Positions 16,837 through 27,123 of a stretch of DNA of 64,000 nucleotides are shown in pieces; position 1 is the stretch's first letter; each line of letters opens with the position of its first letter. The position numbers and the translations under genes were made by a program. The notes beneath the pieces are model-generated. The model saw only the letters and a program-made list of their open reading frames with translations, was not told the origin of the DNA and did no database searches. The stretch is from Planctomycetota bacterium (lineage in GTDB: Bacteria > Planctomycetota > OFTM77). The stretch lies in assembly GCA_029260795.1 (NCBI GenBank), contig JAJDCO010000057.1, forward strand, positions 62,001 to 126,000, given 5' to 3'.

Positions 16837-17688
16837 TCAGTGGCAGAGGCGGATCCAGGGATCGGCGGAGTCGTAACCGAGCTGGCTCCAGGCTTCCTCG
16901 GAGACGAGGTCGGCGGTCTCGAAGGTGCCGTCGTTTTCGGGGTCGCGGAGGATGAGCGTGTCGGAGTCGGCGCCCCGGTGGACTTCCCAAGGAGTGCCCG
17001 GGATCAGATGGACGTGGCGACCCTCGGTGCGGTGTTGTCGGAAGTTCACCCAGCCGACGCGGCTGAGGTAGGGCTGGTCCTCGGTCGTCAGGAGGACGGC
17101 GGGGGCGCTCGGCGGATCCGTCAGGTCGAGACGATACAGCGTCGGATTCTCTCGCGTCAGAAAGAGCAGATACCGACCTCTGGGATCGACGCGCAGTGAT
17201 CGGATGCGACCGAGCTGATCGCCGCGAAAGATTGGGGTGCGCTGCACCCGAGGCAGCGGCCGCTGATCGATGGGCACGAAGGCTCCCGGCCGGGCGGCAT
17301 ACAGGAACTGCAGCCGCTCGATGACGCTCGTGCCGTCCGATTCGAGCTCGGCGACGAAGATCTCGCGAATCTCCCCCTGTCCGTCACACCGCCAACTGGC
17401 GTCGATGGGAAAGCGATCCAATTCGATCGTTTGGACCTGCTCGGCGAAGGCGTCATCCGTCGACCGTCGCTCGAGTCGCTTGACGATGACCTTTTTCTCG
17501 AGCGTCTCCCAGTCGTACCAGCTCCGCTTCAAGTCCGATTGCACCGCCTTGGCGACCGTGCCGATCATGGCGCCGGTCTTGATCAGATCCGTCGGCGGCT
17601 CGTCATTTGCCCCGGCCAAAAGCGTGGCGCCGAGCCACGAGCCGACGGCAATGAGAGCCAGTGTCGAGGCGAGCAGGATCGTCTTCAT
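16837..17688 (-). CDS. Exported hypothetical protein
   Basis: 283 residues from ATG 17688, chosen because it opens with a signal-like segment (MKTILLASTLALIAVGSWLG). The mature part has a charged helical region and then strands with Asp/Arg-rich turns (RIRSLRVDPRGRYLLFLTREN, YRLDLTDPP), suggesting a partial beta-propeller or jelly-roll. No family recognised. It is 37 bases downstream of the exported zinc-peptidase-like gene on the same strand and is likely in its operon. Confidence 0.6.
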   Translation of the reverse strand: MKTILLASTLALIAVGSWLGATLLAGANDEPPTDLIKTGAMIGTVAKAVQSDLKRSWYDWETLEKKVIVKRLERRSTDDAFAEQVQTIELDRFPIDASWRCDGQGEIREIFVAELESDGTSVIERLQFLYAARPGAFVPIDQRPLPRVQRTPIFRGDQLGRIRSLRVDPRGRYLLFLTRENPTLYRLDLTDPPSAPAVLLTTEDQPYLSRVGWVNFRQHRTEGRHVHLIPGTPWEVHRGADSDTLILRDPENDGTFETADLVSEEAWSQLGYDSADPWIRLCH

Positions 17689-17725
17689 TGGAGGAGTCCG
17701 GAAAGGGCGAGGGGGTATCTCACGG

Positions 17726-18319
17726 TCATTCATCACAATCGGGGCAGGGCCCGATGGGACCCGCATTGCCGGAGCAACCGGCGCTCTGGATCCTCGCCCG
17801 CATCGAGGGAGCGTTCAGCTTCGATCGCACGTGCTCATACACCATGCAGATGGCATCCAGCGGCCCGCCGTCGTACTGGGCCAGCCAGCGGATGAAGTCG
17901 CAGTGATACCCGGCGACATGTGCGGTTAACTCGACCTCCTGGCAGAACGAGTCGCCCCATCCGTGCTGGGTGTGCTGGAGCTCGTGGAAGATCAGGATCA
18001 CGACCAGGCCGGGGTGTCCGGGAGCGCCGGGCGTCGTGGCAGGAATCACGTCTCGAACGCGGGCGAAATCGATGCCGATGTGCTTCCCGTCCCCGCTCGA
18101 AGCCGCTGGAATGGACCCGGCCAGATCGGCGTTGCTGATCGAGACACCTTCGAGATTCTCGCCACCGAAGTCCTCGAGGAACGTGACCGCGATGTCGATG
18201 CTCTGCTGCTGCTCGGGAGTCGTGGTGATGTCGTGGCCGTATCGGCCATACTGCGCTCGGCACAGGCCAGCGGCTGCCAAGATCACGGAAAGCACCAGGA
18301 CCGGCATGGATCCTCGCAT
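17726..18319 (-). CDS. Exported protein with a zinc-peptidase-like HExxH motif
   Basis: 197 residues from ATG 18319 (or 18307); the start is set by a signal peptide (MPVLVLSVILAAAGLCRAQ). Residues 112-116 read HELQH, then EVELTAHVAGYHCDFI downstream offers a further acidic residue, as in some zincins. Several Cys near the C-terminus (CSGNAGPIGPCPDC). The family is not identified, and catalysis is inferred from one motif. First gene of a two-gene minus-strand unit, divergent from the large helicase at 18589. Confidence 0.55.
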   Translation of the reverse strand: MRGSMPVLVLSVILAAAGLCRAQYGRYGHDITTTPEQQQSIDIAVTFLEDFGGENLEGVSISNADLAGSIPAASSGDGKHIGIDFARVRDVIPATTPGAPGHPGLVVILIFHELQHTQHGWGDSFCQEVELTAHVAGYHCDFIRWLAQYDGGPLDAICMVYEHVRSKLNAPSMRARIQSAGCSGNAGPIGPCPDCDE

Positions 18320-18588
18320 CACTCGGGCTCCGGCAAGAGAGTAAAGGGGTGTGATCGACGATCTTCGATCCAAAGAAGCAGCTTTCCTCCCCAATTGCAA
18401 CCTTGTCGAAGCCACCGGAGATCCGCCCAGCCTCGTATTCGGAATCCTTGACGAGGTCACAGGCCACAACTTGCCATTGGAGGGAGCTGGGGTAGGATCG
18501 TGCGCGGGCGACCCGAACGAACGGAGGACCGTATGTTCCGGCAATCACTTCGAGATGACTCTGAACACGTTTGGAACACCGAGACGCC

Positions 18589-21500
18589 ATGATCCCGTCC
18601 GTCGTGACGCGGCAGATCCGCGAGACGATCCTCGACTATCTGCGGACGACCTTCGACCTGGCCGATCCTCGCTTCGAAGAGGCGCTCTTCGGGTTCCTCG
18701 AGGGTGAGTCGGGGTTGTTTCGCGGGCCGTACATCGACGTTCGGTTGCCGTTTCGGAAGGCCGAGGGTGAGACGGAGATACCGCTCGAGATCTCGCCGTT
18801 GTTTCGGCCGTATCTACATCAGCTCCGGGCATTCGAACGGCTGCGCTCGGGAGATCAGGCGCCTCGGAACACGCTGATCACGACGGGGACCGGGTCGGGG
18901 AAGACCGAGTGCTTCCTGTATCCGATTCTCGATCATTGCTGGCGGCACCGCGCCGAGCCCGGGATCAAGGCCATCCTGCTCTACCCGATGAACGCGCTCG
19001 CGACCGATCAGGCGCGGCGGTTGGCAGCGACGCTGTGGGACGACGAGCGCCTCCGGGGGCAGGTGTCGGCCGGGCTGTATGTCGGTGGAAAGGGGCAACA
19101 CGGGGCTGCGGATCGGGATCACCTCGTCGATCAGCGCGAGGTGCTGCGGCAATCGCCGCCCGACATCTTGCTCACCAACTACAAGATGCTCGACTTCCTG
19201 CTGCTGCGCCCCGAGGACCGGCGGCTGTGGCAGCACAACGAGCCGGGCACATTGCAGTACCTGGTCCTCGACGAGCTGCACACGTATGACGGCGCGCAGG
19301 GGAGCGACGTCGCTTGCCTGCTGCGCCGGCTCAAGAACCGCCTCGGCATCGAGCCGGGCAGCCTGTGTTGTGTCGGGACCTCGGCGACGATTGGAGGGGA
19401 GTCTTCCGAGCAAGCCGTCGTGGCCTTGACGAGCTTCGCGGCCCAGCTCTTCGCCGAGCCGTTCTCCGCCGAGTCCGTCGTCACCGAGGACCGGCAATCG
19501 ATCGAGGAGACGCTCGGTGAGCACGAGGATCGTCTCGAGAAGTTCCCGGCGCCCGAGCAATGGCCGGCACTCTCGCCCGACCGATTCGCCGAGCCCGCCG
19601 ATTGGCTCCGCGCTCAGGCCGCGCTCTGGCTCGAACACGCCCCTGAGGACATGGACCCGGTCGCCCTCGGGCAAGTGCTCGAGAAGCACGACTTCTTGTG
19701 GCAGCTCCTCAAGGCCCTCGGCGGCCGACTGCGTCCCTTCGAGGACCTCGATGCGGCGCTCGAGCGGCGAGTCCCGGACTGGGGTGAGATTGCCGAGGCC
19801 GTGCGGCCGCAGATGCTGCTCTCGTTCCTGGGTCTGGTGTCCCTGGCGCGGCGTCTCGATGGCGATCGCCTCGAGCCGTTCCTCACCGTGCAAGTCCAGC
19901 TCTGGGCGCGCGAGCTTCGCCGCCTGCTTCGGAAGGTCCCCGAATCCCTCGAGGACGACATCCGGTTAGCCTGGGCCGAGGACGTGGCCACCGATCACGG
20001 AGCCAATGGCCGGTGGTTGCCGATCTCGCATTGTCGCGACTGCGGCGCGGATGGCTTCGCGACGGCCAAGCGAGAGGGCGAGACTCAGCTACTCGATCAG
20101 GTTCCGGTCATCGGCGAGGCGTGGCTGCAGGAGAGCTCGGGCTGCCGCTTCGTCGTACCGGGTCACCTGGACGACGAGGAAGGCAGCAACTTGCACCTGT
20201 GTGCGAGCTGCTTGCGACTGGGCACCGACGAGTCGCCCTGCGCTTGCCACGAGAACAACCCTCCTCGGATCCCCATTCACCTCGCCGCGGCCGTCTCTGA
20301 CGAGAAGTCCAAGCGCTTCCTGAAGAAGTGCCCGTCCTGCGGCAACGAGGACGTGCTCGGGATCCTCGGCTCGCGGGCCGCCAGCTTGCTCAGCGTCGCG
20401 ATCAGTCACCTCTTCTCCTCGCCGTTCAACACCGACAAGAAGCTGTTGGCCTTCACGGACTCGGTGCAGGACGCCTCCCATCGAGCGGGCTTTTTCGGCG
20501 CGCGGACCTATCGCTTCAACCTGCGTACGGCGATCCAGTCGGTGCTCGAGAGCTCGGAGGGGGACGTTCCCCTCACGGAGCTGCCCCGGCGCATGTTGTC
20601 GCATTGGCAAGAGCGGCTCAGCGATCCCAAGCGCCTCGTCGCCACTCTGCTACCACCGGATCTTCGGAGCCTGCCCAGCTACGAGTCCTACCTCGAGCGA
20701 GGCGGAAGTCAGCCACCGACCCGGCTGCGAGACGACCTCATCCGTCGGCTGGGCTGGGAAGCGACGATGGAGTACGGCCTCAACGCCAGTGTGGGTCGGA
20801 CGCTCGAGGGCACGCTCTGCTCGACGGTCGCCGTCGATCAGAAGCGGCTGGCGCGGGCCACCGAGCGGCTGCACCTCGAGCTGCAGGAGCGCACGATCCT
20901 GCCGGCGCTCTTCGAGATTCAGCCGCACCAGGTCGAGACCTTCCTCGAGGGATTGTTGCGGCGCTTGCGGCACCGCGGCGGGGTCTTTCATGAGCTCCTC
21001 GGAAGCTACGTGAAAAGCTCGGGCGCGTGGATCTTCCTGACCAAGCCCAAGAACCACCTCGTCTCGCCGTTCCATCGCGGTAGCGTCTTGCCGCGGTTCC
21101 TGCTCGAGCGGTGGTCGGGCAAGAAGAAGCCGGTCTTCGACCTGATGGCCAGCAGCGCCAGCGCGGGCACCTGGCTGCGCGACTGGGCGGCGAGGTGTCT
21201 GGGCGTCGATCGTCGCGACCCGGGCATCAATGATCTCGTGCGTGAGGCGGCCAAGTCGCTCCATCAGGCTGGGGCGTTCTGGAAGGTCACGACCCCGAAG
21301 CACGGAGAGGCGTGGGGGATCGACCCGGCGGCCTTATCGGTGACGAAGGCGGTCAACGTCCTACAATGCTCGAGCTGTCGCCGCGAGGTCGTCGTGCCCG
21401 AGCGTGACGTCGGACTGTGGACGGACCGCCCGTGCCCGAAGTACCGCTGCGAGGGTCGGCTCGACATCATCGCGGGCGAGGGCGACAGCTACTACGAGAA

Positions 21501-24500
21501 GATCTTTCGCTCGGGTCGCATCCAGCGGATCTTTCCCGCCGAGCACACGGGCCTCCTTTCCCGCGAGGAGCGCGAGAAGATCGAGGAGAGCTTCAAGTCC
21601 GGCCTCGCCGCCGACGCCCCGAACCTCTTCGTGTGCACGCCCACGCTCGAGATGGGCATCGACATCGGCGACTTGTCGGCGACGGTGCTCTGCTCGGTGC
21701 CGCCGACGACGGCCAATTACCTCCAGCGGGTCGGGCGCGCCGGGCGCAAGACCGGCAACGCCGTGTGTCTGACGACCGCCGGATCTCGCCCGCACGATCT
21801 CTACTTTCACGCCCAGCCCCTCGAGATGCTCGCCGGCGAGGTGCTGCCACCGGGCTGCTTCCTCGATGCGCCCGAGATGCTCAAGCGCCAGCTGGTGGCC
21901 TTCGCGATGGATACCTGGGCGCGGAGCGAGACCGACGTCCAGATTCCGCGGCAGACGCGGTACCTGCTGGGCAAGTCGGGAGAAGAGCGATTCCCGGGCA
22001 AGTTCCTCGAGTTCTACCGGCGAGAGGCCGAGGGGATCATCCGCGGCTTCCTGGAGCGCTTTGGTGACGAGATCTCCGACGAGAACGCGAAGCGCCTCGA
22101 GGAGTTCGGCCGTGCCGAGAACGTCACTGCCTTGATCGATGGCGCGTTTCAGCGCGTGGCTGACGAGCGCAAGGATCTCAAGGGCATTCAGTCGCGGGCT
22201 CGGAAGCGTCGGCAGCAGATCGAGGCCCAGCCGGAGACCGTCGACGACCCCGAAACCGAGATCGCCGAGCTGAACGAGACGATCCACGCGGTCGGGCACC
22301 TCTGGAACGAGCTCGGAAAGAAGTACCCCCTCAACGTGCTGACCGATGAGGGCATCCTGCCCAACTACGCCTTCCCCGAGCCCGGAGTCCGACTCGACTC
22401 GGTCGTCTCGCATCAGACCGACGATGGGCGTCGTCGCTACGAGTCACACGAGTACTGGCGCCCGGCGAGCACGGCGATCCGGGAGCTGGCGCCGTTCAAT
22501 ACCTTCTATGCCGAGGGGCGGAAGGTGAAGGTCGACGAGATCGACGTCGGCACCCGCGATCTCAGCAAGGTCGAGACCTGGCGGCTGTGCCCGGAGTGCA
22601 GCCACATGAAGCGCATCCACGAGGAGGAATCGATCGAGGCTCAGTGCCCTCGCTGCAACAGCACGGGCTGGGCGGACACGGGGCAGCGGTGCTCACTGGT
22701 GCACTTCCGACGCTCGCGCTCGCTGGCGAATCGCCTCGATGCCTCGACCGTCGACGACACCGACGATCGGGACAGCGAACGCTACGAGGTCCAGGATCTG
22801 ATCGACGTCGGGCCCGATCAATGGCAAGGCGCAAAGCTGATGGAGGCGCTGCCTTTCGGCTACGAGCTGCTGCAGAAGCTGGACCTGCGCGAGCTCAACT
22901 TCGGCGCCCGCGAGCCGCGCTCGGTCATCAAGGTCAACGGCGTCGGCATCCAGAGTTCGGGCTTCGAGGTCTGCCTCGACTGCGGCAAGGTCAAGCGGCC
23001 CAAGTCGAAGGAGCTCATGCATTCGGCGCAGTGCCGCGCGAAGCGCGATCCGAAGCGGCAGCGCGTCGAGACGCTGTTCTTGTACCGGCAGATCCAGTCG
23101 GAGGCGATCCGCATCCTTCTGCCGGTAGCCGAGATCGACGTCGATAGTGAGCGCGCCTCATTCAAGGCGGCGCTGGACCTGGGGCTGCGGCGCCGATTCC
23201 AAGGCAACCCCGGACACCTGCAGGTGCGGTTCCAGCGCGAGCCGCTTCCGGGCGGGGGACACCGACAGTTCGTGGTGCTCTTCGACGCCGTGCCCGGCGG
23301 CACTGGCTACTTGGCCGAACTGTGGCACGGCCACGTGTTCCTCGACGTCCTGGAAGAGGCGCGGCGAGCGCTGCAGGCGTGCGTCTGTCAGCAGGATGCG
23401 CAGAAGGACGGCTGCTATCGGTGCCTGTACGCCTACCAGGTGCAGCGCGACCTCGAGCAGGTGTCCAGCCGCCGGGCGCAACAGCTCCTGGGCAAGATCC
23501 TGGAAGCCAGGCCGGAGCTGCGCGAGGTCGACACGCTCTCCAACGTGAGCCTGGCCAATCGTCTCGAGAGCGAGCTCGAGACGCGCTTCGTCAAAGCGCT
23601 GCAGGCTAGGGCCGACAAGGCCGCCGACGCCTCGATGGAGGAGGTCATCCGAGGAGGCGAAATGCGGTGGCGCATTCGGATCGGGGAGCAAGTGTGGGAG
23701 CTGCGCACGCAGGTGGAGCTGGGGCGCCGGGAGGGCATCTCGGTTGCGACGCGCGCCGATTTCGTGATCTCGCCGCTTGGGCACGAGGGCAAATCGATCG
23801 TCGTCTACACGGACGGCTTCGAGTTTCACGCGTGTCCGGGGGAGGAGCGCGGGCGCATCGGCGATGACATCTTGAAGCGGCGAGCGATCCTGGCGGCGGG
23901 CCGGCATCACGTGTGGTCGGTGACCTGGAAGGACGTCGAGGCGTTCGAGAAGCGCGATCGGGACGGTGGCGGCGCGAAGCTGTTCGAGGCGCTGGACGGC
24001 AGGACCTCGGTGAACCTGCAGAAGCGCTACGGCGCGACCGATTTGCCCAAGGGTCTGGAGCGGCAGGGCTCGATGGACTTGCTTTGGTCGTTTCTCGAGC
24101 GGCCGAGTGAGGAGCGGTGGGCGCGTCAGGTTGGGGTGGCACTTTTGACCTGGATCTCGGCGACGGATCGATACGGCCCGGCAGTGCTGCAACCGTTCGA
24201 GAATCAGTTGCTCGAGGAGCGGGCGAGGTTCGAAGCGCCTGCGGGGCCGGATTTTGATCCTGAGTCCGATCGATCGATTGGGCGGATCCATCTGGGGCCG
24301 GCTGCGTCTTGGTTGGCGCAGATGCCGGTGAGCCCGGAACCGCCCTTGGACTCGCTGCGCGTCGTCCTCCGCCTCTTCGACGAGCAGGCTCTCAGGGAAT
24401 CCACGGACTTCGTCGCCGAGTGGCGAGGCTTTTTGCAGGCGTGGAACCTATTGCAATTTCAGCCCAACGTCGAGGTCGTGAGCTCGGAGCTCCTGATGGA

Positions 24501-24885
24501 GATCGAGCCCGAAGCCACCTTGCCGCAACTCCATCCCGGTAGCCTGGCGGCCGAGCCGGGCCCGGAGTATGGTGCGGCGAAGGACGAGGAGCTGGAGAGC
24601 TTCCTCGAGTGGGTCAGCGAGGCGGCTGGGTTCTTGGTGAGAGCCGTTCGAGCCGAGGGGCTGCCCCTGCCGGCCGAAGACTTCGAGCTCGAGATACCGG
24701 GTGGCGGCTGCGGGCCCGAGCCTGAGCTCGCCTGGCCGGATCAGAAGGTGGCGGTGCTGTCGGATCGTCAGCTCGAGGATCGCGAAGCCTTCGAGGAGGC
24801 GGGGTGGCAGGTGTTCGAGACGAGCATGGAGGCCGCGGAGATCGTGGCGGCCCTGAGAGCAGCGGACACGAGCGGGGGTGATTGA
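18589..24885 (+). CDS. Giant DEAD/DEAH-box helicase with DUF1998 domain (DISARM/Druantia-like)
   Basis: 2098 residues from ATG 18589; an upstream TTG at 18571 is less likely. Walker A TTGTGSGKTE lies near residue 100, the DEAH-like box VLDELHTY near 226, and helicase motif VI YLQRVGRAGRKTG near 1043. The DUF1998 module is close to residue 1600 (VPGGTGYL.., then C-x-C...CYRCLY, a four-Cys metal site). At least six more Cys pairs are spread between (CRDCG, CPSCG, CSSC, CPEC...CPRC, CLDCG), so several zinc ribbons. Giant helicases with DUF1998 are hallmarks of Druantia (DruE) and, split in two, of DISARM (DrmA/DrmB). It likely tracks on DNA to restrict invaders; that role is inference. The next gene starts 2 bases after its stop. 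Confidence 0.85.
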   Translation: MIPSVVTRQIRETILDYLRTTFDLADPRFEEALFGFLEGESGLFRGPYIDVRLPFRKAEGETEIPLEISPLFRPYLHQLRAFERLRSGDQAPRNTLITTGTGSGKTECFLYPILDHCWRHRAEPGIKAILLYPMNALATDQARRLAATLWDDERLRGQVSAGLYVGGKGQHGAADRDHLVDQREVLRQSPPDILLTNYKMLDFLLLRPEDRRLWQHNEPGTLQYLVLDELHTYDGAQGSDVACLLRRLKNRLGIEPGSLCCVGTSATIGGESSEQAVVALTSFAAQLFAEPFSAESVVTEDRQSIEETLGEHEDRLEKFPAPEQWPALSPDRFAEPADWLRAQAALWLEHAPEDMDPVALGQVLEKHDFLWQLLKALGGRLRPFEDLDAALERRVPDWGEIAEAVRPQMLLSFLGLVSLARRLDGDRLEPFLTVQVQLWARELRRLLRKVPESLEDDIRLAWAEDVATDHGANGRWLPISHCRDCGADGFATAKREGETQLLDQVPVIGEAWLQESSGCRFVVPGHLDDEEGSNLHLCASCLRLGTDESPCACHENNPPRIPIHLAAAVSDEKSKRFLKKCPSCGNEDVLGILGSRAASLLSVAISHLFSSPFNTDKKLLAFTDSVQDASHRAGFFGARTYRFNLRTAIQSVLESSEGDVPLTELPRRMLSHWQERLSDPKRLVATLLPPDLRSLPSYESYLERGGSQPPTRLRDDLIRRLGWEATMEYGLNASVGRTLEGTLCSTVAVDQKRLARATERLHLELQERTILPALFEIQPHQVETFLEGLLRRLRHRGGVFHELLGSYVKSSGAWIFLTKPKNHLVSPFHRGSVLPRFLLERWSGKKKPVFDLMASSASAGTWLRDWAARCLGVDRRDPGINDLVREAAKSLHQAGAFWKVTTPKHGEAWGIDPAALSVTKAVNVLQCSSCRREVVVPERDVGLWTDRPCPKYRCEGRLDIIAGEGDSYYEKIFRSGRIQRIFPAEHTGLLSREEREKIEESFKSGLAADAPNLFVCTPTLEMGIDIGDLSATVLCSVPPTTANYLQRVGRAGRKTGNAVCLTTAGSRPHDLYFHAQPLEMLAGEVLPPGCFLDAPEMLKRQLVAFAMDTWARSETDVQIPRQTRYLLGKSGEERFPGKFLEFYRREAEGIIRGFLERFGDEISDENAKRLEEFGRAENVTALIDGAFQRVADERKDLKGIQSRARKRRQQIEAQPETVDDPETEIAELNETIHAVGHLWNELGKKYPLNVLTDEGILPNYAFPEPGVRLDSVVSHQTDDGRRRYESHEYWRPASTAIRELAPFNTFYAEGRKVKVDEIDVGTRDLSKVETWRLCPECSHMKRIHEEESIEAQCPRCNSTGWADTGQRCSLVHFRRSRSLANRLDASTVDDTDDRDSERYEVQDLIDVGPDQWQGAKLMEALPFGYELLQKLDLRELNFGAREPRSVIKVNGVGIQSSGFEVCLDCGKVKRPKSKELMHSAQCRAKRDPKRQRVETLFLYRQIQSEAIRILLPVAEIDVDSERASFKAALDLGLRRRFQGNPGHLQVRFQREPLPGGGHRQFVVLFDAVPGGTGYLAELWHGHVFLDVLEEARRALQACVCQQDAQKDGCYRCLYAYQVQRDLEQVSSRRAQQLLGKILEARPELREVDTLSNVSLANRLESELETRFVKALQARADKAADASMEEVIRGGEMRWRIRIGEQVWELRTQVELGRREGISVATRADFVISPLGHEGKSIVVYTDGFEFHACPGEERGRIGDDILKRRAILAAGRHHVWSVTWKDVEAFEKRDRDGGGAKLFEALDGRTSVNLQKRYGATDLPKGLERQGSMDLLWSFLERPSEERWARQVGVALLTWISATDRYGPAVLQPFENQLLEERARFEAPAGPDFDPESDRSIGRIHLGPAASWLAQMPVSPEPPLDSLRVVLRLFDEQALRESTDFVAEWRGFLQAWNLLQFQPNVEVVSSELLMEIEPEATLPQLHPGSLAAEPGPEYGAAKDEELESFLEWVSEAAGFLVRAVRAEGLPLPAEDFELEIPGGGCGPEPELAWPDQKVAVLSDRQLEDREAFEEAGWQVFETSMEAAEIVAALRAADTSGGD

Positions 24886-24887
24886 GA

Positions 24888-27038
24888 ATGGTCAGCGCGC
24901 GAGTGGCATTCTCGAAGGACTTCCTGGAGGCGTACTCTCGGCTGCCCAAGAAGGTGCAGAAGAAGGTCCGCGAGTTCACCGAGAAGTTTCAGGCCGATCC
25001 GACGCAGCCGGGCATCAACTTCGAGCGCCTCGAGACCTGCGATGACAAGGTCCGGAGCGTGCGCGTCGGACAGGACTATCGCGCGATCGTCGTGCGTCCG
25101 CCGCGCGGGGACGTGTTCCTGTGCGTGTGGGTCGACCACCACGATGACGCCTACCGCTGGGCGCAGAGCCGGCGCTTCGAGGTGAACCCAGTCGTCGGAT
25201 CGTTTCAAGTCTTCCAAGAGCTGCCGGGCGGCGAGCTGGAGACGACGACCGCCACGGCGACGGCCGAGTGGGATGAGAAGGGCCAAAGACTCTTCAGCGC
25301 GTTCGACGACGAGGAGCTGCTCTTGGGCGGCGTGCCCGAGCCGCTGCTGCCAGCGGTGCGGAAGATCCACACCGAAGGCGAGCTGGACGAGCTGGCGCAG
25401 TACCTGCCCGAGGAGGCTCAGGAGCTCCTGTACCTCCTGGCGTCCGGATACAGCTTCTGGGACGCGATCGAGGAGGCGGACCGCGCCAAGGAGAAGCCGG
25501 CCAAGGTCGACACCGAAGACTTCGCCAAGGCGCTCGAGCAGCCCGAATCTCAGCGCTCCTTCACCATCCCGAAGGACGAGCAAGAGCTCGACGAGATGCT
25601 GGCCGCGCCGCTGGCCAAGTGGCGCATCTTCCTGCACCCGAGCCAGCGGAAGCTGGTGCGCATGCAGGCCAACGGGCCGGTGCGGGTGCTCGGTGGGGCG
25701 GGGACGGGCAAGACCGTCGTCTTGATGCATCGCGCGAATTACTTGGCCGGCGAAGAGTTCACGGGCAAGGACGATCGAGTCCTGGTCACGACGTTCACGA
25801 AGAACCTCGCGCTCGACCTGAAGACCAACCTGAAGAATCTCTGCGGCGAAGAAGCCTTCGGCCGACTCGAGGTGACCCACCTCCACGCCTGGGCCTTCAA
25901 CCTGCTGAAGCGTGCGGGGCTCAAGACGAAGGTGGTGCGCGCCGAGGACCGGTCCACCTTGTTCGACCAGGCGATCTCCGAGGCGGCCGAAGGGGAAGAG
26001 TTTCCGTCGTCCTTCTACCCGGAGGAGTGGGACCGCGTCGTCCAGCAGCAGGACGTCGACAACAAAGACGCCTACCTCGCCGCTCGCCGTACGGGCCGAG
26101 GAACGCGGATCGGCAAACGGCAGCGCGTCCAGGTTTGGAGAGTGCTCGGGCGGTACCGGGAGCTCCTCGAGAAGAGGGGCCTGCTCGAGTGGCCGGACGT
26201 GATCCGCGAGGCGAGGCTGTACCTGGACAAGCAGGCGGTGCGATTGCCCTATCGGGCGCTGCTGGCGGACGAGGTTCAGGACTTCTCAGCCAACGAGCTG
26301 AAGCTGCTGCGAGCCATCGCACCCGAAGGCAAGAACACGTTGTTCCTGGTCGGCGACGGGCACCAGCGGATCTACGGCTCACCGGTCACGCTCGGGAGCT
26401 GCGGCATCGAGATCCGCGGCCGCTCCAAGCGTCTGAAGATCAATTACCGCACGACCGAGACGATCTCGCGGCGAGCGATGGCCGTGCTCAAGGGCTGGTC
26501 GATCGACGACCTCGACGGTCACGAGGACACCCTCAAGGGCTACCGGTCGCTGCGAGGCGGAGTCACACCGCACATCGAGGTCTTCACGAAGGAGGCCCAA
26601 GAAGCCGAGCTCATTCGCTCGACGATCGAACGCTGGCTCGCCGAGAAGGACGACGAAGGGAATCCCCGAGTGACGCCCGATGCCATCTGCCTGGCCGCCC
26701 GGTCGAACAAGGACATCGCCGAGCGCTACCAGCCGATCCTCGAGAGCGCCGGTTACGAGACCGTCCTCGTGAAGCGCGACCCCGAGTCCGAAGCCAAGAA
26801 GTCCGGCATCCGCCTGGCGACCATGCATCGATTGAAGGGGCTCGAGTTCTCGAGAGTGCTGCTCGTCGGTGTCCAAGACGGCAAGCTACCGCTCCCCCTG
26901 AGCGAGGCCCCCGACGAAGTCAGCGAGAAAGAGCACGAGCTTCAAGAGCGCTGCCTCTTCTACGTGGCGGCGACCCGAGCGCGGGATGAGTTGGTGGTGA
27001 CGGGGTTTGGAAAGGCGAGTGCGTTTCTCTTGAAGTAA
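24888..27038 (+). CDS. UvrD/Rep-type DNA helicase with N-terminal RelE-like domain
   Basis: 716 residues from ATG 24888, two bases after the giant helicase stop. Residues ~1-85 resemble a RelE/ParE toxin fold (FSKDFLEAYSRLPKKVQKKV, then VRSVRVGQDYRAIVV and a WVDHHDDAY). The helicase core follows: Walker A GGAGTGKT near 270, LLADEVQDF near 458, GDGHQRIYG, and ATMHRLKGLEFSRVLLVGV with a C-terminal YVAATRARDELVV. It is a superfamily-1 3'-5' helicase. The close spacing indicates a two-helicase operon. The N-terminal domain may sense RNA or ribosomes or bind nucleic acid; this is inference. Confidence 0.85.
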   Translation: MVSARVAFSKDFLEAYSRLPKKVQKKVREFTEKFQADPTQPGINFERLETCDDKVRSVRVGQDYRAIVVRPPRGDVFLCVWVDHHDDAYRWAQSRRFEVNPVVGSFQVFQELPGGELETTTATATAEWDEKGQRLFSAFDDEELLLGGVPEPLLPAVRKIHTEGELDELAQYLPEEAQELLYLLASGYSFWDAIEEADRAKEKPAKVDTEDFAKALEQPESQRSFTIPKDEQELDEMLAAPLAKWRIFLHPSQRKLVRMQANGPVRVLGGAGTGKTVVLMHRANYLAGEEFTGKDDRVLVTTFTKNLALDLKTNLKNLCGEEAFGRLEVTHLHAWAFNLLKRAGLKTKVVRAEDRSTLFDQAISEAAEGEEFPSSFYPEEWDRVVQQQDVDNKDAYLAARRTGRGTRIGKRQRVQVWRVLGRYRELLEKRGLLEWPDVIREARLYLDKQAVRLPYRALLADEVQDFSANELKLLRAIAPEGKNTLFLVGDGHQRIYGSPVTLGSCGIEIRGRSKRLKINYRTTETISRRAMAVLKGWSIDDLDGHEDTLKGYRSLRGGVTPHIEVFTKEAQEAELIRSTIERWLAEKDDEGNPRVTPDAICLAARSNKDIAERYQPILESAGYETVLVKRDPESEAKKSGIRLATMHRLKGLEFSRVLLVGVQDGKLPLPLSEAPDEVSEKEHELQERCLFYVAATRARDELVVTGFGKASAFLLK

Positions 27039-27123
27039 TGGCTGTCACAGGCGATTCCCGGCGAGTTCGCAAGTGCAGCCGCCAATGTGAGAAATCAAGC
27101 TGCGGTGCCATGCAAGGGACATT

